From positions 376,908-440,907 of the forward strand of contig NZ_JH815209.1 of the NCBI RefSeq assembly GCF_000296505.1: 64,000 nt of DNA, written 5' to 3'. The position numbers and the translations under genes are program-made. This DNA is from Schaalia turicensis ACS-279-V-Col4 (GTDB lineage: Bacteria; Actinomycetota; Actinomycetes; Actinomycetales; Actinomycetaceae). Every line of letters begins with the position of its first letter. Within the stretch, counting starts at the first letter, position 1. Of this stretch, positions 25,533 to 34,875 are shown piece after piece. A model generated the notes under the pieces. That model was not told the origin of the DNA, ran no database searches, and saw nothing but the letters and a program-made list of their open reading frames with translations.

Positions 25533-28256
25533 ATGGGTGGCCGTCTTTCGACCCCGACTTCTGTTGTAGCACCGACGGTTCCTGACCGTGTTGGCGCTGA
25601 AGGTTTGGAACACAAGTGGGGTGAGAGCTGGGAGAACGCAGGTACCTACGATTTCGATCGTACGGCAACGCGCGAGCAGGTGTACTCGATTGACACTCCG
25701 CCACCCACGGTTTCGGGTTCTCTTCACGTTGGACACGTGTTCTCGTACACCCACACTGACGTTATTGCGCGTTACCAGCGCATGATGGGTAAGTCCGTTT
25801 TCTACCCGATGGGTTGGGATGACAACGGTCTGCCGACTGAGCGTCGCGTGCAGAACTACTTTGGTGTTCGCGTTGATCCGACGCTCCCCTACGATCCTGA
25901 CTTTGTTCCCCCACATGAGGGTGGCGAAGGTAAGTCGATCAAGGCTCGTGATCAGAAGCCGATTTCGCGTAAGAATTTCGTTGAGCTCTGCGAACGTCTG
26001 ACGGTTGAAGATGAGGCTCAGTTCGAGGCGCTGTGGCGCTACCTTGGTCTGTCCGTGGATTGGAAGCAGCATTACCAGACGATCGGTAAGCGCGCCCGCA
26101 AGGTCGCTCAGGCTGCATTCCTCCGCAACTTGGCTCGCGGTGAGGCCTACCAGAGCGAGGCTCCCGGTCTTTGGGACATTACGTTCCAGACCGCTGTTGC
26201 TCAGGCTGAGCTTGAGTCGCGTGAGTACCCGGGCTTCTACCACCGTCTGGCGTTCCACCTCACAGATGCTGATGCTGCCGCAAAGGCTGTCGCTGCCGGT
26301 GCTCCCGTGGAGAACGGCGTGGATGTCTGCATCGAGACAACTCGTCCAGAGTTGCTCGGCGCGTGTGTTGCCCTTGTTGCTCACCCGGATGATGAGCGTT
26401 ACAAGCCGTTGTTCGGAACGACCGTTGCCTCCCCCGTCTTCGGTGTTGAGGTTCCTGTTCTTCCTCATCCGCAGGCCGAGATGGATAAGGGCGCTGGTAT
26501 CGCCATGTGCTGTACCTTCGGTGACACCACGGATATCGACTGGTGGCGTGACCTCGACCTTCCTCTGCGCGCGATCCTACGTAAGGACGGCCGTATCATC
26601 GCTGAAACGCCCAAGTGGATCACGTCCGCTGAAGGTATCGCAGCATTCGAGGCGATCGCCGGTAAGACGACGTTCTCCGCACGCGAGACCCTGGTTGCGA
26701 TGCTCGCCGAGTCCGGTGAGATGCGCGGTGAGCCGACGAAGACGATGCGTCAGACGAACTTCTTCGAGAAGGGCGATAAGCCACTCGAAATCGTGACCTC
26801 GCGTCAGTGGTACATCCGTAACGGTGGCAAGCCGTGGACGAACCCGGCGTCGGGTAAGGATCTGAACGAAGAGCTGGTTGCTCGCGGTCGCGAGCTGGCA
26901 TTCCACCCCGACTTCATGCGTGTACGCTACGAAAACTGGGTGACTGGCCTGAACAATGACTGGTTGGTTTCCCGCCAGCGTTTCTTCGGTGTTCCGTTCC
27001 CGCTGTGGTACAAGGTGAACGAGGCCGGCGAGGTCGATTACAACCAGATCATTACGCCGGCCGAAGACGAACTGCCCGTCGATCCTTCGTCTGATGTTCC
27101 GACTGGATACACCGAAGCCCAGCGTGGCGTTGCCGGCGGTTTCGTGGGAGAACTGGACATCATGGACACGTGGGCAACGTCGTCCCTGTCCCCGCAGCTG
27201 GCATGTGGTTGGCTCGAGGACGAGGATCTGTTCAGCCGTACGTACCCGATGGATCTGCGCCCTCAGGGTCAGGACATCATTCGTACTTGGCTCTTCTCGA
27301 CCGTTGTTCGTGCAAACCTCGAGTTCGGAGAACTTCCGTGGAAGCACGCTGGTATCTCGGGCTGGATCCTTGATCCTGATCATAAGAAGATGTCGAAGTC
27401 CAAGGGCAACGTGGTCACCCCGATGGGTCTGCTTGAAAAGTACGGTTCGGATGCGGTTCGCTACTGGGCAACGTCCGCTCGACTGGGCTTGGATGCAATC
27501 TTCGACGAAGCGCAGATGAAGATCGGTCGTCGTCTGGCAATCAAGGTTCTGAACGCTTCGAAATTTGCTCTGACCATGGGTGGTGAGGGCGCGGCGATCG
27601 ATCTGGATCCGGCGCAGGTGACGGTGCCGTTGGATCGTTCGGTTCTGGCGACGCTGGCCTCCGTCATCGACGAGGCCTCGGCTGCTCTGGCGTCCTACGA
27701 GCACTCTCGCGCGCTCGAGGTCACGGAGTCGTTCTTCTGGACGTTCTGCGACGACTACCTGGAGCTGGTCAAGGAGCGCGCCTACAACCGTGATGGCGCG
27801 TGGGACGAGGCCTCGGCCGCATCCGCCCGTGCGGCTCTGGCGATCGTTATCGACAACGTCGTGCGTCTGCTCGCCCCCTACCTGCCGTACGTGACGGAAG
27901 AGGTGTGGAGCTGGTACCGCGAGGGCAGCGTGCACACCGCTCCGTGGCCGGTCGTAGCTGACCTGGCTGGCGTCGAGGGCAATCCCTCAGTGCTCGAAGC
28001 CGCGTCCTCTGCTCTGATCGCGCTGCGTCGCGTGAAGTCTGAAGCGAAGGTGTCGCCACGTACGCCGTTCCTAGCGGTGACGGTGCGCGCCTCGCAGGCT
28101 CAGGTCGAGGCTCTGAAGTCCGTGAAGGGTGACCTGGAGGCTGCGTCAAAGGCCGTGGACGCCCTGACCGTGACCGCCTCCGATGACGCTGAGGCCACCG
28201 AGGCCGTCGTCGAGTCCTTCAAGCTGGGCGAGGCTCCTGCCAAACGCAAGGGCTGA
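25533..28256 (+). CDS. valS: Valyl-tRNA synthetase
   Basis: Charges tRNA-Val; class I enzyme of about 907 residues. HIGH-type PPPTVSGSLHVGHVFSYTHT, MGWDDNGLPTERRVQNYFG, editing-domain segments, and KMSKSKGNVVTP. ATG 25533 is chosen because GGAG lies nine bases upstream; ATGs at 25503 and 25518 are also in frame. Codon use changes within the gene: up to ~27.59 kb it favours T-ending codons such as GTT, CGT and GGT, and after that it is strongly C/G-ending, as in the downstream genes. Confidence 0.96.
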   Translation: MGGRLSTPTSVVAPTVPDRVGAEGLEHKWGESWENAGTYDFDRTATREQVYSIDTPPPTVSGSLHVGHVFSYTHTDVIARYQRMMGKSVFYPMGWDDNGLPTERRVQNYFGVRVDPTLPYDPDFVPPHEGGEGKSIKARDQKPISRKNFVELCERLTVEDEAQFEALWRYLGLSVDWKQHYQTIGKRARKVAQAAFLRNLARGEAYQSEAPGLWDITFQTAVAQAELESREYPGFYHRLAFHLTDADAAAKAVAAGAPVENGVDVCIETTRPELLGACVALVAHPDDERYKPLFGTTVASPVFGVEVPVLPHPQAEMDKGAGIAMCCTFGDTTDIDWWRDLDLPLRAILRKDGRIIAETPKWITSAEGIAAFEAIAGKTTFSARETLVAMLAESGEMRGEPTKTMRQTNFFEKGDKPLEIVTSRQWYIRNGGKPWTNPASGKDLNEELVARGRELAFHPDFMRVRYENWVTGLNNDWLVSRQRFFGVPFPLWYKVNEAGEVDYNQIITPAEDELPVDPSSDVPTGYTEAQRGVAGGFVGELDIMDTWATSSLSPQLACGWLEDEDLFSRTYPMDLRPQGQDIIRTWLFSTVVRANLEFGELPWKHAGISGWILDPDHKKMSKSKGNVVTPMGLLEKYGSDAVRYWATSARLGLDAIFDEAQMKIGRRLAIKVLNASKFALTMGGEGAAIDLDPAQVTVPLDRSVLATLASVIDEASAALASYEHSRALEVTESFFWTFCDDYLELVKERAYNRDGAWDEASAASARAALAIVIDNVVRLLAPYLPYVTEEVWSWYREGSVHTAPWPVVADLAGVEGNPSVLEAASSALIALRRVKSEAKVSPRTPFLAVTVRASQAQVEALKSVKGDLEAASKAVDALTVTASDDAEATEAVVESFKLGEAPAKRKG

Positions 28257-28270
28257 GCGTTAGGCTACTG

Positions 28271-28302
28271 GGGGTCGCCCGTGGAACACCACGGGCGACC
28301 CC
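28271..28302 (+). terminator. Terminator of valS
   Basis: GGGGTCGCCCGTGG-AACA-CCACGGGCGACCCC then TCGTTTT: 14-bp perfect stem and T-run. Confidence 0.95.
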
Positions 28303-28386
28303 TCGTTTTACCCAGCATTGAAAGACAGGGCTAATGCCCGAAAGACACAGGTCTCAACAGCACTGATCTGCACGTTTACGACCTAG

Positions 28387-28583
28387 GGTGAAGCCATAGC
28401 ACTCAAGAGGCTCAATGGGTTCCTGGCGACCATCCCACACTCCGACAACCGCGCTCGGATGGTAGAGGTGGCGGACTGGGGTGTTCACACCTACTCGGAA
28501 CTGGAGCTGCGCATCGCGTGGAACCGCCGATGTTCACTCACCACAGCACGTATATCATTCGCGCTGAACTGGGATTGAATTGA
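28387..28583 (+). pseudogene. Remnant of a DUF1801/YdhG-like protein
   Basis: The frame from 28387 reads ALKRLNGFLATIPHSDNRAR and then VADWGVHTYSELELRIAWN, the pattern of DUF1801 (YdhG/frataxin-like fold) proteins. At ~28525 one base is missing from what should be a CAG codon; in the shifted frame the match resumes as PMFTHHSTYII before ending at a TGA. No start codon or ribosome site remains, and the C-terminal half is lost. A decayed gene, interpreted from residue patterns I recognise rather than a search. Confidence 0.7.
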
Positions 28584-28749
28584 ACGAGCGATGCTCTCGC
28601 CTGATCCTGTCCCGTAAGGCAAAGCCACCCACCCCTAAAGACGCTCCCTCTCCCCCGTTCTACGGGCGCGTAGGATAGGGGGGGGAAACAGTAGGAGCGC
28701 CGCTGGCCCCGTCCCGCAGCACACACCGCCCAGCGACCAGGGAGCAGAC
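28584..28749 (+). other. fadD promoter region with G8 tract
   Basis: Non-coding. Eight consecutive G at 28678-28685 lie about 65 bases before the fadD-like start; such tracts can slip and change promoter spacing. Otherwise nothing recognised. Confidence 0.4.
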
Positions 28750-30633
28750 ATGACCGCCGAAGAAACCCCGGCCTCGTCCAACGACGACACGACGACGCAG
28801 GCGCAGACGACCACCAAAGCCCTTGAGTGGCACGCCCCCGTCCTGGTGCGCATCGACGACCACACGACGATCCCCCACCTGCTGAAAGAGCGCGTGCAGC
28901 GCAGTGCCACCCGCCCCCTCATCCTGCGCAAAATCGGTATCGGCGACACGTGGCGTTCCATCACGGCGCGCGACTTCTACGATGAGGTGCACGCGCTCGC
29001 CGCTGGCCTCATCGCGCGGGGCCTCGAACCCGGCGACCGCGTCGCGATTATGAGCCACACCCGCTACGAGTGGACGCTCCTCGACTTCGCGTGTTGGGCG
29101 GCCGGCCTCGTCCCCGTGCCCATCTACGAGACCAGCTCCATCGACCAGGTCGCCCACGTCCTCGTCGACGCGGACGTCAACCTCATCATCACCGAAACCG
29201 TGTCCATGGCAGAGATCGTGCGCGCGGCAGCAGAGCGAGAAAACCGGGACAGCACCCACGTGCTCTCCCTAGACTCCGAGGCCATCGAGACCCTCATCGC
29301 GGAGGGTTCGGCCACCCCGCGCGAGCGCGTCCTCGCCCGCTCGGAGGCCCTCACCAAGGACGACATCGCAACCATCGTCTACACGTCGGGCACGATGGGC
29401 ACGCCCAAGGGCGCAGTCCTGTCCCATGAGAATTTCACGAACCTATGCCTGAACGCCCACTCGTGGATGCCGGAGATTGCCGCCGGCAAGGACTCGCGCC
29501 TGCTCCTCTTCCTACCGCTGGCCCACGTGTTCGCGCGCTTCCTGCAGGTCTTCCAGATCAGTGGCAACGGCGTGCTTGGCCACGCCTCTAACATCAAGAA
29601 CCTGCTGAACGACCTGGCATCTTTCAAGCCGAGCTATCTCCTCGTCGTCCCGCGCGTCCTAGAAAAGATCTACAACTCGGCGGACACGAAGGCTTCCGGC
29701 CCCAAGCGCAAGATCTTCCGCTGGGCCGCCAAGATCGCGATCGCCTACTCGCGTGCCCTCGACACTGAGGAAGGCCCCAGCGCCTCCCTCAAGGCCCAGC
29801 ACGCGCTGGCGAATAAGCTCGTCTACCAGCAGATCATCCGCCTGGTGGGCGGCAACGCAGACTACATCGTCTCGGGCGGCGCACCCCTGGCCACTTGGCT
29901 CGCCCACTTCTATCGCGGCGTCGGTATCCCCGTTCTAGAGGGCTACGGCCTGACAGAGACGGTCGGCCCGGTCTCTGTCAACACGCCCCACCTGTCCAAG
30001 ATCGGCACCGTAGGCCCGGCTCTGCCGCCCATGTCCTTCAAGATCAGCGACGAGGGTGAGATCCTACTCAAGGGCCCAAGCATCTTCCAGTACTACCACA
30101 ACGACCCCGAAGCAACGACCGCCTGCTTCACCGAAGACGGCTGGTTCCGCACGGGCGACCTGGGGTCCCTGGACCGCGACGGCTACGTGTCCATCACGGG
30201 CCGCGCGAAAGAGATCATCGTGACGGCGGGTGGCAAGAACGTCGCCCCGGCTGTCCTCGAAAACCCGATGCGCTCCCACCCGCTCATCTCCCAGGTCCTG
30301 GTCGTGGGCGACCAGAGGCCGTTCATCGCCGCGCTTATCACGCTGGACGCGGAGATGCTGCCCGATTGGCTCGCCACCCATTCGCTGCCCCCGATGAGCG
30401 TGGCGGAGGCAGCCACGAACGTCGAGGTCCTGGCCTCCCTAGAGAAGGCGGTGGCCTCGGCGAATAAGCACGTCTCGCGCGCCGAGTCGATCCGCAAGAT
30501 CAAGGTCCTCACGACCGACTTCACGGAGGCAAACGGCCTGCTCACACCCTCGCTCAAGGTCAAGCGCCTGAAGGCCACGCATCGCCTTGCCTCCGTCATC
30601 GACGAGATCTACGGCGGTCCCGTGCAAAACTGA
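28750..30633 (+). CDS. Long-chain fatty acid-CoA ligase (AMP-forming)
   Basis: Activates fatty acids with ATP and CoA. 627 residues of the FadD15/FAA-type ANL family: P-loop TIVYTSGTMGTPKGAVLSH, LPLAHVFARFLQ, VSGGAPLATWLAHFYRG, LEGYGLTETVGPVSVN, GWFRTGDLGSLDRDGYVSIT and GKNVAPAVLENP with the C-terminal lysine region LTPSLKVKRL. AGGGAG precedes the ATG. GC-rich codon use unlike the 34-41 kb genes. Convergent with the export operon. Confidence 0.93.
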   Translation: MTAEETPASSNDDTTTQAQTTTKALEWHAPVLVRIDDHTTIPHLLKERVQRSATRPLILRKIGIGDTWRSITARDFYDEVHALAAGLIARGLEPGDRVAIMSHTRYEWTLLDFACWAAGLVPVPIYETSSIDQVAHVLVDADVNLIITETVSMAEIVRAAAERENRDSTHVLSLDSEAIETLIAEGSATPRERVLARSEALTKDDIATIVYTSGTMGTPKGAVLSHENFTNLCLNAHSWMPEIAAGKDSRLLLFLPLAHVFARFLQVFQISGNGVLGHASNIKNLLNDLASFKPSYLLVVPRVLEKIYNSADTKASGPKRKIFRWAAKIAIAYSRALDTEEGPSASLKAQHALANKLVYQQIIRLVGGNADYIVSGGAPLATWLAHFYRGVGIPVLEGYGLTETVGPVSVNTPHLSKIGTVGPALPPMSFKISDEGEILLKGPSIFQYYHNDPEATTACFTEDGWFRTGDLGSLDRDGYVSITGRAKEIIVTAGGKNVAPAVLENPMRSHPLISQVLVVGDQRPFIAALITLDAEMLPDWLATHSLPPMSVAEAATNVEVLASLEKAVASANKHVSRAESIRKIKVLTTDFTEANGLLTPSLKVKRLKATHRLASVIDEIYGGPVQN

Positions 30634-30646
30634 CCTGCTCATGAAC

Positions 30647-30706
30647 AAAGCCGTGGCCGGCTCGCTCCCCTCTCGGTGTCGGGGTTGGCGAGTCGGCCAC
30701 GGCTTT
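30647..30706. terminator. Bidirectional terminator between fadD-like gene and ABC permease
   Basis: AAAGCCGTGGCCG with its complement CGGCCACGGCTTT forms the base, extended by GGCTCGC/GCGAGTC, around a GC-rich loop. Confidence 0.8.
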
Positions 30707-30720
30707 CTTATGTGGGCAAC

Positions 30721-31929
30721 CTACTGCGAGGCGAGCGCCGCTGTGGGTGGCGTGCGGGCCGCTCGGATCGCGGGGTAGAGCCCGGCGACGGCGCCGATGA
30801 GGAGAGTGGAGCCGAGGCCTGCGGCGATCACCCACCAGTGCAGGGTTGGCGGCCATCCGTACGCGTAACACATGCCCCAGGTGACACCGGCGCCGATGAG
30901 GCATCCGGCGAGTCCTCCGAGGAAGGACAGCAGCAGGGCTTCGGCCAGGAACTGCACGGTGACGTGTCCCCGCTTGGCGCCGAGCGAGCGGCGCAGGCCA
31001 ATCTCCTTACGACGTTCCAGGACGGAAATGATCATCGTGTTGGCCACGCCGATGCCACCGACGAGCAGGGCGATCGAACCGACGCCGGCGAGCAGGGTCG
31101 TGAGCGTCTGGTCGGCCGCGTTTTGGGCGGCCAGTGCGTCGGAAGGGCGTGAGACCTTGAGGCCGGTGGCGCCCTGCGGGGCGAGCGTGGGTCCGAGGAG
31201 CTCGCGGACGTTCTCCACCTGGTCCTCGGAGGAGCGCTCATAGATCGTCGTGGGGGTCTTGCCCGCGCCGAAGTACGTGTCCGCGGCGGCAACGCCGATG
31301 AGGGCGGCGTTATCAAGTTCCTCGGCCAGGGGTGCTGGATCCATAATGCCCAAGACGGTGAACGACATGCCACCCAGCCACACCTGGGTGCCTGGCTCGA
31401 CGACGCCGAGCAGCTGCGCGGCTTTCGAGCCCAGGACGACGCCCGGATACTTCGCGGTGGCATCGTTGAGCCACGTGCCCTTCTTCATGGTCCCGGATAC
31501 GACATTCAGGAGGTTCGTGTCAGCCGCCATCGTGATGATGCCGCCGGTCGCGTTCGGGTCGGACAGGCGCGAGCGGTACACGGAGACGCCGCTCAGCGTC
31601 GACGTCGAAGCCGCGTCGGTGACGCCCGGGATCATGAGAGTGCGGCCCACGGCGTCCTCGGGCAGGATGAGGTCCGTCCCCGACAGGTCAGCGCCGCTGC
31701 GCGCCGTCAGCATGTTGGTACCCAGCGCCCGCAGCTGCTCTTGCAGGCGGGCCTGTGAGGATGCGGAGACGCCGACGACGCCGACCATGGCCGCGATGCC
31801 GATCGCGATGCCCAGGGCCGAGAGGACGGCACGCATAGGGCGAGCGCGCAGGCCCGTCAGGCCCAGGCGCGCGACGTCCGAGAGGCGCAGGGCGGAGCGA
31901 CCGGTTTCTGAATTCTTCTCACTCTCCAT
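30721..31929 (-). CDS. MacB-like ABC transporter permease
   Basis: A 402-residue FtsX/MacB-family membrane subunit: one N-terminal membrane helix ([19 protein letters not shown]), a large extracytoplasmic MacB core and three C-terminal helices ([57 protein letters not shown]). The start at 31929 has GGAGGTGGCC and overlaps the ATPase gene by 11 bases. Last gene of a four-gene export operon; probably moves a peptide, lipid or antibiotic outward. Confidence 0.9.
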   Translation of the reverse strand: MESEKNSETGRSALRLSDVARLGLTGLRARPMRAVLSALGIAIGIAAMVGVVGVSASSQARLQEQLRALGTNMLTARSGADLSGTDLILPEDAVGRTLMIPGVTDAASTSTLSGVSVYRSRLSDPNATGGIITMAADTNLLNVVSGTMKKGTWLNDATAKYPGVVLGSKAAQLLGVVEPGTQVWLGGMSFTVLGIMDPAPLAEELDNAALIGVAAADTYFGAGKTPTTIYERSSEDQVENVRELLGPTLAPQGATGLKVSRPSDALAAQNAADQTLTTLLAGVGSIALLVGGIGVANTMIISVLERRKEIGLRRSLGAKRGHVTVQFLAEALLLSFLGGLAGCLIGAGVTWGMCYAYGWPPTLHWWVIAAGLGSTLLIGAVAGLYPAIRAARTPPTAALASQ

Positions 31930-32617
31930 GGCCACCTCCCGGGTGTGCGGAGTCGGAGACAATCTCGCCATCGCGGATGGCGATCTGCCTGGGCAGCGAG
32001 GCCGCCAGGTCGTTGTCGTGGGTGATCACGATGATGGTGGTGCCGGCCTCGTTGAGCTCGCGCAGGAGGGTGACGATGGACGCGCCCGAGCGCGAGTCGA
32101 GGTTGCCGGTGGGCTCGTCGGCCAGCAGCAGGGCCGGGTGCCCGATGATGGCACGAGCGATTGCGACGCGCTGGCGTTCACCGCCCGACATCTGGTGGGG
32201 CTTGTGGTCCATGCGGTGTCCGAGGCCCACGCGGGTCAGAGCCTCACGCGCGGCCTCGCGACGCTTGGCACGGGGCACGCCCCGATAGAGCAGTCCGTCT
32301 GCGACGTTGTCAAGGGCGCAGACGCCGGCCGTCAGGTGGAACTGCTGGAACACGAAACCGATCAGCGACGATCGCACTCCCGACAGCTCCGTGTCACGCA
32401 GGGAGGACACGTCTGTGCCGTTAATGCACACGCTGCCCGAGGTGGGGCGGTCGAGCGTTCCGATGAGGTTGAGCAGAGTGGATTTTCCGGAGCCGGACGG
32501 CCCGACGATGGCGACGAACTCTCCCTCGTCGACGGCCAGGGATACTCCGTTACAGGCATGCACGGGCGGGCTACCGAAGGACCGGTGCACGTCGGTCAGT
32601 TGCAGGATGTGGCTCAT
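31919..32617 (-). CDS. MacB/LolD-type ABC transporter ATPase
   Basis: A 232-residue ATPase. Walker A at residues 39-47 (GPSGSGKST), [18 protein letters not shown] (Q-loop), signature [14 protein letters not shown], Walker [14 protein letters not shown] and switch VITHDNDLA. Its ATG overlaps the adaptor stop (ATGA), so the subunits are translationally coupled. Confidence 0.95.
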   Translation of the reverse strand: MSHILQLTDVHRSFGSPPVHACNGVSLAVDEGEFVAIVGPSGSGKSTLLNLIGTLDRPTSGSVCINGTDVSSLRDTELSGVRSSLIGFVFQQFHLTAGVCALDNVADGLLYRGVPRAKRREAAREALTRVGLGHRMDHKPHQMSGGERQRVAIARAIIGHPALLLADEPTGNLDSRSGASIVTLLRELNEAGTTIIVITHDNDLAASLPRQIAIRDGEIVSDSAHPGGGHGE

Positions 32618-33687
32618 CGGTTGGGCACCACCACGCGCTGGCCTTCGGCGATCTCGTCGCCGCTCACTTCGACGCGGTCTCCCGCGAACAGGCCGACGGT
32701 GACAGGGACCCGACGAATCTTGCCCGACTCATCCACGACCTCGACGCCGAACTGGTCGGCACTCAGGGCCACGAGCGCGCTGAGGGGCACGGACAGCACG
32801 TCCGTGCGAGTCTCGGAGGTCAGGCCCAGGGAGACCGAGGCCTCCTGGAGCCCTTCGAGGGCGGAGGTGTCATCGGGGGTGACGGTGATCGGAATAATTC
32901 GTTCCTTGGTCGTCTCCTCGGATCCCTCCTCGCTGGCTTTTTCGCGCGGGGGTTCGACCGAGGTAATCGTCCCGGTCGTCGTGGTGGTGGAGCCGGGCAG
33001 GCGCACGGTCACTGAGTTTCCGACGACGCCGAGAGCCTGGTCGGAGAGCTTCAGGTTCGCGGAGATGACTTGACGCGAGGAAGAGGCCGTGAACAGTTCC
33101 GTCTCCATCGTCGCGTTGTCGCCGACGCGGGCCTTCAGGGCACCAATACGCAGGTCCTCAGGTGCAAAGAGGACGGTGCCCAGCGGCAGCGAGCCGGTCT
33201 GGGGCAGGTCGAGGGCCTTTTGCCACCTCTGGATCGCCACGGTCGTGTTCCAGTCGAAGTGGGCATCGGGGGTAGCCGTGAAATAGCCGAGCTCGGACAG
33301 CGCGGTCTCCAGCTGGGTGACATCCTCGCCGTTGTCCATGCCTGCCTCAAACGTGCGCCAGGCGGGGGTAGAGCCGTGGAGCAGATACGTGTTGTCGCCA
33401 CCGACCGTGTACACGTGCGATCCCTGAGTGAGGGTCGTGCCGGGCGTGGGCAGGGAGGTGACAACGCCTTCGAAGGCACTCTTGAGGGTGTAGGAGTCGG
33501 CGTAGTGGAGGTTTCCCTGGACGGTGGTCTCCCCCGCCAGGTCTCCCTTCGTAATGGTCTCCGTCGCACCGTCAAAGGACTGGGGGGCTTGGGCGTCTGT
33601 GTTGGTGCCCGAGCAGGCGGACAGGGTCAGCGCGCCGATCGCCAGGATCGCGAGTGCCGCGGGGCGCAGGGTTTGCGAACGCTTCAC
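32614..33687 (-). CDS. MacA-like lipoprotein adaptor
   Basis: A 357-residue periplasmic-adaptor-like protein of Gram-positive MacAB systems. A signal peptide with lipobox LSAC near residue 25 anchors it outside the membrane. It contains a peptidoglycan-binding-like stretch ([20 protein letters not shown]) and barrel parts ([17 protein letters not shown], [20 protein letters not shown]). The GTG start overlaps the upstream stop (GTGA). It may also sense or guide the substrate. Confidence 0.85.
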   Translation of the reverse strand: MKRSQTLRPAALAILAIGALTLSACSGTNTDAQAPQSFDGATETITKGDLAGETTVQGNLHYADSYTLKSAFEGVVTSLPTPGTTLTQGSHVYTVGGDNTYLLHGSTPAWRTFEAGMDNGEDVTQLETALSELGYFTATPDAHFDWNTTVAIQRWQKALDLPQTGSLPLGTVLFAPEDLRIGALKARVGDNATMETELFTASSSRQVISANLKLSDQALGVVGNSVTVRLPGSTTTTTGTITSVEPPREKASEEGSEETTKERIIPITVTPDDTSALEGLQEASVSLGLTSETRTDVLSVPLSALVALSADQFGVEVVDESGKIRRVPVTVGLFAGDRVEVSGDEIAEGQRVVVPNR

Positions 33688-34160
33688 TTGGCGGCCCCTG
33701 ACTGCTGGAAGCACTTGTTGAGCACATCCTCGGGGATGTCCTTGACGCTGATGCCTTCGCCCGCCTGCGGGTCCTTGACGTCATATCCGGCCTCACGCAG
33801 GCACTGCGCTGCCTTGACCATTGACTCGCGCGCTGCGGGGTCGTTCGCAATGTTGTCCTCGCCGGTCAAGCCGGAGACCTTCATCATGCACTCGTTGAGG
33901 GCAGAGTCGAAGGCGGTGGAGTGATCGTTGAGCTGATCGGGCGTCAGGCCCGTGTCAGGCACGTCGAAGCCCTTGTCACGCATGCACTGAGCAAACAGCA
34001 GATTCGGGTCGTTGCTGGCCGCGTTGGTGGCCGTTCCGCTCTGGCTCTTGGTGTTGGACGCGGACGAGGTGGACGAGCCGGTCGATCCGCATGCGCTGAG
34101 GACCGTAGCCAGGGTGACGGCGACGACGGCAAGAGCGCGCATCTGCGTGCGATTCTTCAT
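33684..34160 (-). CDS. Lipoprotein with duplicated cysteine motif
   Basis: A 158-residue lipoprotein: signal peptide and lipobox LSAC at residues ~22-25, a Ser/Thr-rich linker, then two related units, FAQCMRDKGFDVPDT...NECM and AAQCLREAGYDVKDP...NKCF. The four cysteines could form two disulfides, one per unit. AAGGAG precedes the ATG. It heads the MacAB-like operon and may be a substrate-binding or sensing partner of the exporter; no function is established. Confidence 0.75.
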   Translation of the reverse strand: MKNRTQMRALAVVAVTLATVLSACGSTGSSTSSASNTKSQSGTATNAASNDPNLLFAQCMRDKGFDVPDTGLTPDQLNDHSTAFDSALNECMMKVSGLTGEDNIANDPAARESMVKAAQCLREAGYDVKDPQAGEGISVKDIPEDVLNKCFQQSGAAK

Positions 34161-34205
34161 CAAAAAAACTCCTTGAGGACTGCTTATCGGCAATGGTTCT
34201 CACTG

Positions 34206-34247
34206 CCTGAATAGATTACAGTCCACAACCCTGAAAGCTGCCTGAAA
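34206..34247 (-). promoter_or_regulatory. Response-regulator-type direct repeats and -10 box
   Basis: On the minus strand TTTCAGG occurs twice exactly 11 bases apart (34247-34241 and 34236-34230), then a -10-like TAATCT (34218-34213) and a third ATTCAGG. Helical-turn spacing of heptamers beside a -10 is the layout of OmpR/PhoB-family activator sites. No two-component genes lie next to it. Confidence 0.55.
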
Positions 34248-34468
34248 ACTATCGGGGAGCCTGCGCAGAATTCCACCAGACACCCCTGAGAGGGCAAAAC
34301 GAGGCGGGGGGCGCTCGCACATCCACCGTCTCTCAGCAGATTCTCTTCCTCGTCGGGCGCTTATACGGTCAGTCTTCGCCCCCCTTCGGAGCGAGCCGTG
34401 TTTTGCTCGAGGATGGACAGGATCTCTACGTGCTTGGCCTCACTCAAGGCAACCTACCCGAGTGCCCA
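34248..34468. other. Gap between the export operon and chorismate mutase gene
   Basis: No gene, RNA or convincing terminator is seen in this stretch. Confidence 0.4.
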
Positions 34469-34870
34469 TCATCTCCCAACAATGCCATGCTTCGGTATTG
34501 AGTGGGCGCTCCCCTCGTCGTACTCGGCCTTGATGTCTTCGTGGTGGCGAATAACTTCCTTCACCATGAAGGCAAGGAACTTTTCAGCAAAGTCGGGGTC
34601 GAGGCCGGATTCTTCGGCGAGCGATCGCAGACGCGCAACCTGTCGTGCTTCACGTGCCGGGTCAGCCGGCGGAAGATCATGGAGAGCTTTGATGTGTCCG
34701 ACTCGCTGGGTACAGCGGAAACGCTCAGCAAGAATATGGACGAGCGCAGCATCGATGTTGTCGATGGTTCCACGCGCGTCAGCCAGCTCGGCAGGGATGC
34801 CTGTTCCGATCAGGGCCTCTCCGGACGTGTGGGCGCTGATCTGTGTTTCTTCTGCCACTGGTTTTCCCAT
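34469..34870 (-). CDS. Chorismate mutase (AroQ-type)
   Basis: Converts chorismate to prephenate for phenylalanine and tyrosine. The 133-residue protein has the AroQ helical pattern: ARGTIDNIDAALVHILAERF, RVGHIKALHDLPPADPARE and FLAFMVKEVIRHHEDIK. Monofunctional. It lies five bases after clpX and is probably co-transcribed with it. Confidence 0.88.
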   Translation of the reverse strand: MGKPVAEETQISAHTSGEALIGTGIPAELADARGTIDNIDAALVHILAERFRCTQRVGHIKALHDLPPADPAREARQVARLRSLAEESGLDPDFAEKFLAFMVKEVIRHHEDIKAEYDEGSAHSIPKHGIVGR

Positions 34871-34875
34871 CCGGT

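Noticed and set aside
26577..27935. 452-codon minus-strand frame inside valS
   Set aside because: Antisense to valS with its catalytic motifs on the other strand.
31250..33073. 607-codon plus-strand frame opposite the ABC operon
   Set aside because: Antisense artefact in GC-rich DNA spanning three clearly coding, overlapping genes.
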